Assembly: GCA_001931535.1 (NCBI GenBank)
Contig: CP016211.1
Coordinates: 13,128,377 to 13,192,376, forward strand
DNA from: Minicystis rosea
Lineage (GTDB): Bacteria; Myxococcota_A; Polyangia; Polyangiales; Polyangiaceae
DNA length: 64,000 nucleotides
Reading direction: 5' to 3'
Shown: positions 18,501-30,728 of the stretch, piece by piece
Layout: every line of letters starts with the position of its first letter
Numbering within the stretch: the stretch's first letter is position 1
Program-made: the position numbers and the translations under genes
The notes under the pieces: generated by a model
The model's input: only the letters and a program-made list of their open reading frames with translations
Told to the model about the DNA's origin: nothing
Databases searched by the model: none

Positions 18501-18905
18501 GCCCAGCCAAAGCACCTCGACGTGTGGGATTGGCGTAACCACCCCTGGGTGGGCGGCGGCCCCAACACGTGCTTCGCCCCCGGCGTCCTGAGCGCCGTGG
18601 GCGACGTCTGGAACCGCCCGGAGGCCCCGCATCGCCGCCTCTATTTCGCGGCAGCTGAGTATGCCACGGAATTCCCAGGCTACGTCGAAGGCGCGCTCTC
18701 CTCGGCGGAGCTCGTGGCCGAGCGCGTGAGCGCCGACCTGGCCGTCGATCGCGGCGGCGAGCGCCCCGCGCCCTCCCTCCAGCCCGCGGACTCGCATGGG
18801 CGGCTTCGTGCCGGCGCAATGCAGGCCGCGCGCACCGCGCTCTACCCCGCCATTCTGGCGGCGGACGTGATGCGCTCGCTGCGCGGCCGCGAGCCGCGCC
18901 TCTAA
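15537..18905 (+). CDS. Amidase-monoamine oxidase fusion protein
   Basis: 1122 residues holding two complete enzyme domains. Residues ~90-570 are an amidase-signature hydrolase with its triad: Lys in VPFLVKDQHDVAG (~171), cis-Ser in AAGGSSTGSAVA (~243) and nucleophile Ser in GDAGGSIRVPAA (~267). Residues ~595-1075 are an FAD-dependent amine oxidoreductase of the monoamine oxidase type. This half has the dinucleotide motif DVIVIGGGFTG, the Glu in LLLEASDRLGGRARS, LDLGAHYLG, IGHAAKAVFVYDTPWW, and the C-terminal FAD clamp RLYFAAAEYATEFPGYVEGA. No frameshift or stop separates the halves; the linker is ~25 residues. The ATG lies after an AT-richer stretch; a TTG at 15396 would add 47 residues. No clear signal peptide. 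A plausible role is deacylation of an N-acyl amine, then oxidative deamination of the freed amine. The reverse order, as in the indole-acetamide pathway, is also possible. Confidence 0.88.
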   Translation: MGSWSLGPSRDDIASSASPLRLSGRSLSAVRRLATLPGTGALVRAVVMEVLGIRDLARLPPEFRGELPDVLQPVRARAPRRWDDARLGAPSRDGFPHASRAYLDAYATRRTTPIEVAERALSALSQLQRRTPSMNVLAAHDPEAVRAAARIAADRFAQGSARPLEGVPFLVKDQHDVAGMPTRFGSGHDPAVAVADATVVARLRAAGAVVLGKSLMTEWGVSPIGNNVHAVMPRNPHVPTRAAGGSSTGSAVAVALGIGPFATGGDAGGSIRVPAAICGIFGIKPTFGRISRAGEAFGGSLNHLGGLAVGARDLALFLDAVASAPDPADPMTSWADPPPSGGFGARLGDGVRGLRIGVDEEDLRDCDPAIAAVHQSALRALERDGATLVPVRIPLARDAAAIGIATLGCEGVALAETVAPELTALLAPDVKLAMSVAARVSASEYLDLQRLRAGLRRQVAAALSIADVLVSPTVSSTAPSLSDRELNGSFSDADLVLSLTRHAFLANLTGLPAATAPIGVDAHGVPIGLQILGDAWDEASVLAVLAHVERSGLANVPRPAGAIDLVPHAPAIDPPASDAVSALRITTTSNEATNASWDVIVIGGGFTGVHCAAEIERRLPDARVLLLEASDRLGGRARSFEVPDTGCALDLGAHYLGNEHTRAVALARRLLRADQIYSHVEAYGPDPASRTYLEGRYRETTKKGSFLELQGLARDVGWDHRVRIFESLSGYLALEAAVDRREPWRTKDAAALDSITVQAWIDAQRVPRWIKQMWGLAVLDILSIRPAQISMLYWLWYNAANGGFLQVANDHRGGPQELGLTVGLEGLLMRHAAEIRGLVLRDMPVTDVLHDRPDRVIVLAPGGRFEARRVVVAVTPHAAGRHLRFDPDLSAARRLLHAQPIGHAAKAVFVYDTPWWKAPGGLQFMSYTAGAEASGIEWALDTSHPSGRQWSLSAFVSDRLIDAAQGDDAELRRLLCASMAEMCGDARAAQPKHLDVWDWRNHPWVGGGPNTCFAPGVLSAVGDVWNRPEAPHRRLYFAAAEYATEFPGYVEGALSSAELVAERVSADLAVDRGGERPAPSLQPADSHGRLRAGAMQAARTALYPAILAADVMRSLRGREPRL

Positions 18906-18966
18906 TCGACCTCCGATTAAAGAACGTTAAGCAGCGCAGCACCCCACCTCTGCCCACGTTCCGGGC

Positions 18967-19692
18967 ATGAGACGCTCCGTCCTGTGGCTCGCGTCGAGCC
19001 TGCTTCTCCCGGCCTGTGCCCCCACCGCGCATCAACGCTTCGGCGACGTCGCCCACTATGCACCGAGCCACGCCGCCTACGTCGTCGGCGAAGGGGACGA
19101 TCTCGTGGTCCTCCGCGACCCCATCACCACCGAGAAGATCCGCTGTCGCGAAGACCTCGCCCGCTTCGCGCCCGCGGTGGCCGACGCGCTCGAAGACGAC
19201 GCCCGCGATCGGCACGCGCGCAGGGCGTCCGCGATCGGAATGGGGCCATTCACCGCCGTGGGCGTGGGCGTGCGCCTGGCCGGGGACGGGCTCCTCTTCC
19301 CGCTCTTTCAGCTCGATACGCTCTTTGCCTCGAGCCAGCCGCGATCGGTCTACATCCGCGCGCGCGACGCCTACGTCGCGGGGCGCTTCGCGGAGGCGCG
19401 CGATCTCTTCCTCATCCTCGTCGTCAACCAGGGGCACGGCGATTCCCAGATCGAGAACCTGCCGCGCGCGTGGGTCGATCTGAGCCTCTACTACTTCGCC
19501 GTCTCGAGCGAAGCCACCCAGCGCCCCGACGACGCCAAGGTGGCGCTCCGCCGCTTCCTCGCCGTCTCCACCACCGAAGGCGAGCTGCTTTATCGCGACG
19601 CGGAAACCCGCCTCGCGCGTCTCGAAGGCAAGCCTGCACCGGCCTGCGCCTCGCGCGCCGATCTCACCCTCACGTGGCGGAGGCCGCAATGA
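18967..19692 (+). CDS. Lipoprotein, tandem paralogue 1
   Basis: 241 residues. A short lipoprotein signal (RRSVLWLASSLLLPACAP) puts the lipidated Cys near residue 17. The motif block HYAPSHAAYVVGEGDDLVVL, then TTEKIRCREDLARF, then a hydrophobic hairpin (GMGPFTAVGVGVRLAGDGLLFPLF), then a TPR-like helical pair (RDAYVAGRFAEARDLFLIL) is shared in the same order with the next gene, so the two arose by tandem duplication. Function unknown; a membrane-associated envelope role is likely. Its stop overlaps the start of the next gene (ATGA), so the pair is translationally coupled. Confidence 0.75.
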   Translation: MRRSVLWLASSLLLPACAPTAHQRFGDVAHYAPSHAAYVVGEGDDLVVLRDPITTEKIRCREDLARFAPAVADALEDDARDRHARRASAIGMGPFTAVGVGVRLAGDGLLFPLFQLDTLFASSQPRSVYIRARDAYVAGRFAEARDLFLILVVNQGHGDSQIENLPRAWVDLSLYYFAVSSEATQRPDDAKVALRRFLAVSTTEGELLYRDAETRLARLEGKPAPACASRADLTLTWRRPQ

Positions 19693-20408
19693 AATCGTGG
19701 CTCCCCGGTCTCGCGGCGCTCGCCGCCGCGTCCATCGGCTGCACCCCTGCCGGCCTCTGGGGAAACGAGGCCCGCTATGCGCCCGACACCCGTGGATACG
19801 TCGTCAGGCACAAGCCGGACTCCGCCGCGATGCTCGTGCTCTGGGACCCCCTCACCGGCAAGAAGCTCCGTTGTCGCGAGGAGCTGGATCGCCATTTCCT
19901 CCCCGTCGCGCGGGAAAAGGCGACGGTGTTGTCCGATGAGAGGACGGCCATGACCACGACCATGCCCGTGTCGCTCCCGATCATTCCCCTCACGGCCGGC
20001 GGAGTCCTCCTCAACATGCTTGGCGCCGGGATTCAAAGCCCGGCCGAGGGGCTCCATTGGCTCCTCTCCTCGCCGTCCGCCGACACGACGTACGAGCGCG
20101 GCAAACGCGCCTTCGACATGCATCATGACGCCGAGGCCAAGCGTCTCTTCGAGCTCGCGCGCCTGAAGTCGGGCGGCAACTTCGACACCCATCGATCCAC
20201 GTATTTCCTCGGCCTCCTCTACGAGCGCGAAGGCCGCCGCGACGACGCGGCCCGCGCCTATCGCACCTTCATCGAGCGCGCCATCGTGCGCGACGAGAAG
20301 GCCTTCGACGACGCCGAGCAACGCCTTCTCGCGATCGAGCCTTCCGCGCTCTCGCCTTGCCAGTCGCAAACGGCCTTTGCGTTCACGTGGCCTGCGCCGC
20401 GGAAGTGA
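19689..20408 (+). CDS. Lipoprotein, tandem paralogue 2
   Basis: 239 residues. A signal peptide ends in a lipobox (AAASIGCTP). The body repeats the plan of the preceding gene: RYAPDTRGYVVRHKPDSAAM, then TGKKLRCREELDRHF, a hydrophobic hairpin (SLPIIPLTAGGVLLNMLGAG), then a TPR-like helical repeat (RGKRAFDMHHDAEAKRLFEL; YFLGLLYEREGRRDDAARAY). The C-terminal end (TAFAFTWPAPRK) also mirrors its partner's DLTLTWRRPQ. The ATG sits inside the previous stop, giving a four-base overlap. Function unknown; the two products probably work together in the envelope. Confidence 0.75.
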   Translation: MKSWLPGLAALAAASIGCTPAGLWGNEARYAPDTRGYVVRHKPDSAAMLVLWDPLTGKKLRCREELDRHFLPVAREKATVLSDERTAMTTTMPVSLPIIPLTAGGVLLNMLGAGIQSPAEGLHWLLSSPSADTTYERGKRAFDMHHDAEAKRLFELARLKSGGNFDTHRSTYFLGLLYEREGRRDDAARAYRTFIERAIVRDEKAFDDAEQRLLAIEPSALSPCQSQTAFAFTWPAPRK

Positions 20409-20422
20409 GATCCGGAATTCAA

Positions 20423-20481
20423 CGCAAAGGCGCAAAGGCGCAAAGACGCAAAAAGGCGCAAAGGAGATGCCTTTGCGCCTT
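20423..20481. repeat. GCGCAAAG-rich intergenic repeat with perfect 12-bp stem
   Basis: CGCAAAGG units recur four to five times, then AAGGCGCAAAGG pairs exactly with CCTTTGCGCCTT around a five-base loop (20453-20481). It lies between convergent genes, where it may end transcription. Similar GCGCA(A/G)AG tracts occur at 3.09 kb. Confidence 0.65.
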
Positions 20482-20612
20482 GGGCGACCACCGATGAGCT
20501 CTTCTCCGAGGCTCGTTGCTCGGGCTCCGGGAGCGTTGATTGGGAAGAGGGGAATCGGGGAGGGGAGGGCGCGCTCGCTGCTTTGGGGCGAGCGCGCCTT
20601 GGGCGAGCGTGA

Positions 20613-22652
20613 TTATGCGGGACCGCCGCCGCCGCACTTGTAGGGCGTGCCGCCGCCGCCGCAGGTCTTCGGCGCCATGCACTCGCCGCACTGCAGGACG
20701 GCGCCGCAGCCGTCGCCGACCGGGCCGCACTCCGCGCCGATCTCGGCGCAGGTCTTGGGCGTGCAGGTCAGGTTGCCGCAGACACCCGGCTTGCCGCCGC
20801 CGCCGCACGTCTCACCCGCGGGGCAATCACCGCATTGGATGAGGCCGCCGCAGCCGTCACCGGCCGGGCCGCACTCGATCGAGAGATCGGCGCAGGTCTT
20901 CGGCGTGCAGGTGGGGATGTCGGGCGTCACGCAGGAGCCGAGATCGAAGAGCATGAACTCGACGAGCTTCTCCTGCGGCGTCATCGCGGTGTTGTCGCAC
21001 TCGGCCGGGAACACCTTGCCGCCCGTGGACGCATTGGCCACGTGGAAGTCGCTGAACACCACGCGACCGCACTGGTCGTCCGGCATCGCCTCCACCGGCG
21101 TGTTGAACGTGAAGTGCAGCGGGATCCCCGCCGGGTTCGTGGCGCTCATCCACTCCTGCGCCGTCCCCACCGCGTCGGCGTCGTGCCGGACCACCTTCAC
21201 GGGCATCTGGCCGAGCGTCGTCGAGGCACCCACGTTGACGAGCCATTGCGCGAACGCCTGCCCCTTGGGGAACGTCATGTTGATGGTCCCGTCCTGATCC
21301 GAGGGCGTGCTCTGATCGACGTTCCACGTGGCCACGCCTTCCCACGGGCCGGGGCCGGGGTTCCAGGTGGTGCTGGAGGCGACTTTGCCGTGGAGCCAAA
21401 CGTAGCTGTAGTGCGTGGCGAAGATACGTCCGCCCGAAGCGGTGTATGCCTTGAGTCGGTCCCACATGCCCGGCCAGTTCGCCACGGCCGAACGATTCGA
21501 ATAGTACTCGTTGCCCTGGCAGGGGAAGAGCAGCATGTCGTATTGGTTGAGCGTCGTCTGGCTCCCCCAAAGCGTGCTCTCGTTCGGCGTCCCGGTGCCG
21601 CGGTTCGCGCCCGCGCTGCCGCCGCCGAGGTACATGTGGATGCGCCCGTCACCGCTCGGTTGGGTGAACTCCGCATCGTCGATACCAATCTTGCGGAGCA
21701 CGCACTCGAGCGCATCCACGCTCCCGGTGGCAATGGCCATCTTCGGGATGTCACCCTCGCTCTTGTTGCGCGGGAGGCGCGTGAGCTGGGCGTCGACCGG
21801 GTTGTCCTGACACGCGGTGACGCTCGGAATCGTCACCTGGCGGCGCCAGCGGCCGAGCTGAATCACGAGCGGGATGTTCTGGCCCACAGGCACGTTGGTG
21901 AGCTGGAACGAGCCGTCGGGCCCCGTCGTCGCGCTCACGAGCGGTGAGCCCGACACGTTGGCGTCGCACTTGTCGCACGTCACGCCGGCCGCGAACGGCG
22001 CCACGGCCGCATTGGGGATGTAGACGAGCGCGCTCAGCAGCGGATCGCCGACGCCGGTGCCTTTGCCGGGCGCATACACCTTGCCGCTGATCGTCGTGGT
22101 GACGTTGCCCGAGCACGAGACCTGTTGGAGACAGAGGTTGGTGCACGAGGCCGGAATCGCGCACAGGCTCGGCGTCCCGCTGCCGCCGCAGGTGTTCGGC
22201 AGGCTGCACGTGCCGCAGTCGAGCACGCCGCCGCAGCCGTCACCGATGGGGCCGCAATCCGCGCCGGCCTGCGCGCAGGTCGTCGGCGTGCACACGAACG
22301 TGCCGCACACGTTGGGCTTGCCGGCGCCGCCGCACGTCTCGGGCGACACGCAATCGCCGCACTGGAGGATGCCCCCGCAACCGTCGGCGATCGCGCCGCA
22401 GTTGGCGCCGACATCCGCGCAGGTGACCATGTCCTTGCACGTGCCGCTGTCGGGGATGTTGATGACGTTGCCTTCACCCCCCGAGCCCGATCCGCTCGTA
22501 TGCCCGCCGGATCCCGTGGGATGTGCGCCCGCTCCACCGAAGGTCCCGGAGGAATTCGTTCCTCCGGACATCATCCCTTCTCCTCCGCCACAGTTCCCCA
22601 TGGCAAAAGCAACCGCGGCAAAGCACACGAGGGTAGGCCAACGCGCTCTCAT
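20613..22652 (-). CDS. Large Cys-rich surface lipoprotein with four TCGG modules
   Basis: About 679 residues. A signal peptide with lipobox (TLVCFAAVAFAMGNCGGG) is followed by a Gly/Ser linker. Two Cys-rich modules of about 45 residues come next and two more close the protein; each has the pattern TCA-x6-C-G-x4-DGCGG-x3-CG-x-C-x3-TCGG-x-G-P. Between them are a carboxypeptidase-regulatory-like beta domain (SGKVYAPGKG...TGPDGSFQLTNVPVGQN) and a ~300-residue domain with glutamine-amidotransferase-like features (YDMLLFPCQGNEY; RLKAYTASGGRIFATHYSY), where the Cys after FP stands in the nucleophile-elbow position. It is probably exported and held at the cell surface. Similar Cys modules are common in myxobacterial secreted proteins. 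Three starts are possible within 18 bases (TTG 22670, ATG 22661, ATG 22652); the last leaves a normal signal peptide. Confidence 0.75.
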   Translation of the reverse strand: MRARWPTLVCFAAVAFAMGNCGGGEGMMSGGTNSSGTFGGAGAHPTGSGGHTSGSGSGGEGNVINIPDSGTCKDMVTCADVGANCGAIADGCGGILQCGDCVSPETCGGAGKPNVCGTFVCTPTTCAQAGADCGPIGDGCGGVLDCGTCSLPNTCGGSGTPSLCAIPASCTNLCLQQVSCSGNVTTTISGKVYAPGKGTGVGDPLLSALVYIPNAAVAPFAAGVTCDKCDANVSGSPLVSATTGPDGSFQLTNVPVGQNIPLVIQLGRWRRQVTIPSVTACQDNPVDAQLTRLPRNKSEGDIPKMAIATGSVDALECVLRKIGIDDAEFTQPSGDGRIHMYLGGGSAGANRGTGTPNESTLWGSQTTLNQYDMLLFPCQGNEYYSNRSAVANWPGMWDRLKAYTASGGRIFATHYSYVWLHGKVASSTTWNPGPGPWEGVATWNVDQSTPSDQDGTINMTFPKGQAFAQWLVNVGASTTLGQMPVKVVRHDADAVGTAQEWMSATNPAGIPLHFTFNTPVEAMPDDQCGRVVFSDFHVANASTGGKVFPAECDNTAMTPQEKLVEFMLFDLGSCVTPDIPTCTPKTCADLSIECGPAGDGCGGLIQCGDCPAGETCGGGGKPGVCGNLTCTPKTCAEIGAECGPVGDGCGAVLQCGECMAPKTCGGGGTPYKCGGGGPA

Positions 22653-23040
22653 GCTTACCATGTTACTCAAATTCTTCTTGGTTCGCGGAACAAATTGCTC
22701 GATATACGAATTTTACAGCTCTGTTGCGTAATGCGGCGCGGCGCGTGAGTGCGCAGAGGTGCGCCAATCTGCGTTCCGTGGTGACGCACACTTTTGCGCA
22801 CTTTGTCGAATGCGTGGCGCGCGCGTGACCCTCGGGCGTCCGAGGAGATTTCAATGCCCAAAGGCATGAAAGGAAGGATTCGAGCCTCGGAGCGCGCTCG
22901 GGCGTGAATGGATGTTGGGGGCGCGTCGAAATGGATGTCTCGACGATGCCAAGTCTCGAGAGCTTCGATGTCGAGAGGTGCGGAGTCGCGAGGGGTGAAG
23001 GGAGAAGGCCTGACCCTCTGCGTCCGATGACGGAGCGCTG
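22653..23040. other. Intergenic region, AT-richer promoter-like part
   Basis: No gene is supported. The first ~80 bases (AACAAATTGCTCGATATACG, then AATTTTACAG) are far AT-richer than the surroundings and lie just upstream of the Cys-rich lipoprotein gene on the minus strand, so its promoter is probably here. The remainder, downstream of the SDR stop, has several CTCGA/TCGAG-containing short dyads but no convincing terminator. Confidence 0.4.
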
Positions 23041-23895
23041 CTATCCGGCGGTGTACATGGCCATCAGGGCCCGCGCGGCGTCTTCGGCGGCGGTGTTCAC
23101 GGGCGCGACCAAGGCGGCGTCGGCGCCGAAGGTCGTGCGCAGGGGCCTTTGCCCATACGGCATCTCCGCGAGCTTCAAGAGCAGGTCGGCGACGTCCTCC
23201 GGCGCGGGGCCATCCATGTTCTTCGCGCCCTCGATGCCGGCTTGCACCATCTTGCCCAGCGCGCCGTACTCTTCTGCGACGGCCTCGTCGTCGTGGAGCC
23301 AGATGTTGTGAAAGATCTTGGTGCGCACGAGGCCCGGTTCGAGGATCACCACGTCGATCTCGAACGCCCGCAGCTCGTTCTTGTAGCCCTCGGCCAACAT
23401 CTCCATGGCGGCTTTGGTCGCGCAGTAATGGGCCGTGTTGGGGAGGAGGGTGCGCCCACCCATGCTCGACGTGAAGGCGAGGAGGCCTGTCCGGCGCTTG
23501 CGCATGTGCGGCAGGACCGCGCGGCAAACGCGGTGGGCTCCGAAGAAGTTCGTCTCGAAGAGCCGCTTCACCTGATCGACGCTGCTGCACTCCACGAGCC
23601 CACCGAGGCTGGTGCCGGCGTTGTTCACGACCAGATCGATGTGCCCAGTCTTCTCCAGCACCGCCGCCACCGCCGCGTTCACGGAGGCATCGTCCGTCAC
23701 ATCGAGGGCCAGCGCCTCGATCGCCAAGCCCGTGCCCGCGAGGGCTGTGAGCTCGTCGCGCGCGGCTCGATTCTTCCCCTCCGGATCGCGCATGCCCGCA
23801 AAGGCCACGTATCCATTGCGCGCCAACGCCTCGGCCATGCTGCGGCCGATACCCGTGCTGGCGCCGGTCAAAAGCGCCACCTTCTTCGCCGTCAT
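23041..23895 (-). CDS. Short-chain dehydrogenase/reductase
   Basis: 284 residues, a classical SDR of slightly long size. Cofactor motif LLTGASTGIGRSMAEAL, DVTDDASV (adenine pocket), LVVNNAGTSLGG, catalytic Ser in FTSSMGGRT and the YCATK catalytic pair are all present. The residue after beta-2 is GMRDPEGKN, suggesting NADP preference. GGGAGG seven bases before the ATG sets the start; the frame continues nine codons upstream without an SD. It follows gltD on the same strand by 94 bases. Substrate unknown. No signal peptide. Confidence 0.88.
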   Translation of the reverse strand: MTAKKVALLTGASTGIGRSMAEALARNGYVAFAGMRDPEGKNRAARDELTALAGTGLAIEALALDVTDDASVNAAVAAVLEKTGHIDLVVNNAGTSLGGLVECSSVDQVKRLFETNFFGAHRVCRAVLPHMRKRRTGLLAFTSSMGGRTLLPNTAHYCATKAAMEMLAEGYKNELRAFEIDVVILEPGLVRTKIFHNIWLHDDEAVAEEYGALGKMVQAGIEGAKNMDGPAPEDVADLLLKLAEMPYGQRPLRTTFGADAALVAPVNTAAEDAARALMAMYTAG

Positions 23896-23989
23896 TCGTG
23901 CCTCCCCGAGCGCCGGGGCCAAACCCGGCGCTCGATGCGCGGCGACGATAACACGCGACTCGTTTCGGGATGATGTCTCGGAGAGGTGA

Positions 23990-25418
23990 TTATCTCGGCA
24001 GATCGGACGCGCCCATGAGCGCCTCGTCCACCGCGCGTGCCGCTTGGCGCCCCTCGCGGATGGCCCACACCACCAGCGATTGCCCGCGGCGCATGTCGCC
24101 CGCGGCGAAGACCTTGGGATTCGAGGTCTGGTATCGATGGGTGTCGGCGAGCACGTTCCCGCGCCCGTCCAGGGCCACGCCGAGCTGCTCGAGCATCCCG
24201 TTCTTCACCGGATGCAAATAGCCCATGGCGAGGAGCACGAGGTCCGCGCGAACATCGAACTCGGACCCCGGGACCTCCTGCGCTTGGAAGACGCCGCGCT
24301 CGTCTTTCTTCCACTCGAGCCGGACGGCGTGGAGCACCTTCACTTGCCCGTCCTCGCCGGAGAAGCCTTTGGTGGCGATGGCGAAATCGCGCTCGCATCC
24401 CTCGTCGTGGGAGCTCGAGGTGCGGAGCTTCATCGGCCAGTTGGGCCAGGTGAGCGGCTTGTTCTCCTTGTCGGGCGGCCGGGGCATCAATTCGAAATTG
24501 GTCACCGAGGCTGCGCCTTGACGGATGGAGGTGCCGATGCAGTCCGACCCCGTGTCGCCGCCGCCGATGACGACCACGTGCTTGTCCTTCGCCAGGATCT
24601 GCCCGGGCACCTCGTCGCCGGCCACACGCTTGTTCTGCTGCGGCAGGTAATCCATGGCGAAGTGAATCCCACCGAGCTCGCGGCCGGGGACGTGGAGATC
24701 GCGCGGGTGCTCGGCGCCGCCGGCCAAGACCACCGCGTCGAAATCCTCGATGAGGCGGTGAGCATGGTAGTTGACCCCGATGTGGATCCCCGTGCGGAAC
24801 ACCACGCCTTCGGCGCGCATCTGCTCCACGCGCCGATCGATGTGGTGCTTTTCCATTTTGAAGTCGGGGATGCCGTAGCGCAGGAGGCCGCCCACGCGAT
24901 CGGCCTTCTCGAAGAGCACCACGTCGTGCCCCGCGCGCGCGAGCTGCTGGGCGCAGGCGAGGCCCGCCGGGCCGGAGCCCACCACCGCCACGCGCTTGCC
25001 GGTGCGCCGCGTGGCCGGCTGCGGCACGATCCAGCCCTCTTTCCAGCCGCGATCGATGATGAACTGCTCGATCGATTTGATGGTGACGGCGTCGTCGTTG
25101 ATGTTGAGCGTACAGGCCGCCTCGCAGGGCGCGGGACAGACGCGGCCGGTGAACTCGGGGAAGTTGTTGGTGGAGTGGAGGACGTCGAGCGCCTCGCGGA
25201 ACGAGCCTCGGTAAACGAGATCGTTCCAGTCGGGGATGACGTTGTTGACGGGACAACCATTCTGACAGAACGGGATCCCGCAATCCATGCAGCGGGCGCC
25301 TTGGCGGCGCATCCCGGCGTCCGCCAGAGGGAGGCTGAACTCCTTGTAGAAATGGATGCGCTCCGCCGCCGGCAGATACCCCGGCTCCTCGCGCGCGATC
25401 TGCAGAAAACCGGTCACT

Positions 25419-25426
<8 letters not shown>
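23990..25426 (-). CDS. gltD: Glutamate synthase small (beta) subunit
   Basis: 478 residues. It takes electrons from NADPH and passes them to the large subunit for making glutamate from 2-oxoglutarate and glutamine. The N-terminal region has the cysteine clusters for two 4Fe-4S centres (CMDCGIPFCQNGCPVNNVIP and CPAPCEAACTLNINDD). An FAD motif (VAVVGSGPAGLACAQQLARAG) and an NADPH motif (HVVVIGGGDTGSDCIGTSIR) follow, and the C-terminal KVFAAGDMRRGQSLVVWAI completes the FAD site. GGAGG sits nine bases before the ATG. This start lies inside the 3' end of gltB (ATGGGTAA, eight-base overlap), so translation of the two is coupled. Confidence 0.97.
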
Positions 25427-30046
<4,620 letters not shown>

Positions 30047-30300
30047 ACCTATCAAATACGGCGAATCAGGGCCGGAGCACAACCGCCGCGGTGCGTCGAG
30101 ACGTCACGGCCCGCCCCGATCCGACCCCCACGGCCGGCATGGAGCCCGAGGGACGCGTACCGAACGGACGGCAAAATCGCCGCGGCCGGGCGCGATCGGC
30201 GATCGGTGGGGCGCCCGTCATCGGACGAGCCTCGCTCGACCGCGACGGGCCGCGCAATGCGTCCGCGCCGTGCGGCGGCGGCGCGGGGACAGATATCGAA

Positions 30301-30648
30301 TCAGCGCTCCGGCACCAGCTCGACCTCGAGCGTCGCCTGGCGGCACGTGAGGCCGAAATGAGAATGGCAGATCGAAGCGACCGTGATCTCGTGCGCGCGA
30401 AAGCCGGGCTTGGTGATGCGCACGCGGCACTCGGGATCGATCGAGGGAACCTGATGGAAGGTGATGCGCCCGTCGGCGCTGCTCGTCACGGGCTGTGTCG
30501 TGTAGCCCGGGCACGCGAGCGTGATCTCGGCGCCGGCGAGCGGCCCGGCCGGGCTCTTGATGGTGCCCGTGAGCCAGAAAGCCGGATCGCACGCGGCGGC
30601 GAAGGCGGACAGGACGATGGCGAGGGCTGGAAGGATGCGCGGATGCAT
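30301..30648 (-). CDS. Small lipoprotein with CarboxypepD_reg-like beta domain
   Basis: 115 residues. A signal peptide ends in a lipobox (SAFAAACDP), with GGAGG five bases before the ATG. The mature part is a single Ig-like carboxypeptidase-regulatory-type fold: LTGTIKSPAGPLAGAEITL, then a TSSADGRITFHQVP loop and RVRITKPGFRAHEI. Four Cys in the mature domain could pair. Such domains occur in surface lipoproteins and at the N-terminus of TonB receptors. Function unknown. It follows the next minus-strand gene (acidic protein) by 80 bases. Confidence 0.75.
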   Translation of the reverse strand: MHPRILPALAIVLSAFAAACDPAFWLTGTIKSPAGPLAGAEITLACPGYTTQPVTSSADGRITFHQVPSIDPECRVRITKPGFRAHEITVASICHSHFGLTCRQATLEVELVPER

Positions 30649-30728
30649 GGCGCCTCCGAACGGATTGCGCGGCGCGAGCTTACACGATCGCGGCGAGGAT
30701 CGACTCGCCGCGACCGGCGCGCTGCGTG

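Noticed and set aside
15528..18797. 1089-codon open frame on the minus strand opposite the fusion enzyme
   Set aside because: Shadow frame; the plus strand carries two well-formed enzyme domains.
15537..18905. Direct annotation as indole-3-acetamide pathway (IaaH-IaaM) fusion
   Set aside because: The oxidase half matches MAO-type features more than tryptophan 2-monooxygenase, so auxin synthesis is only one possibility.
20423..20460. CGCAAAGG repeat as a possible CRISPR or plasmid iteron
   Set aside because: Units of 8-9 bases without spacers; no replication gene nearby; a hairpin follows.
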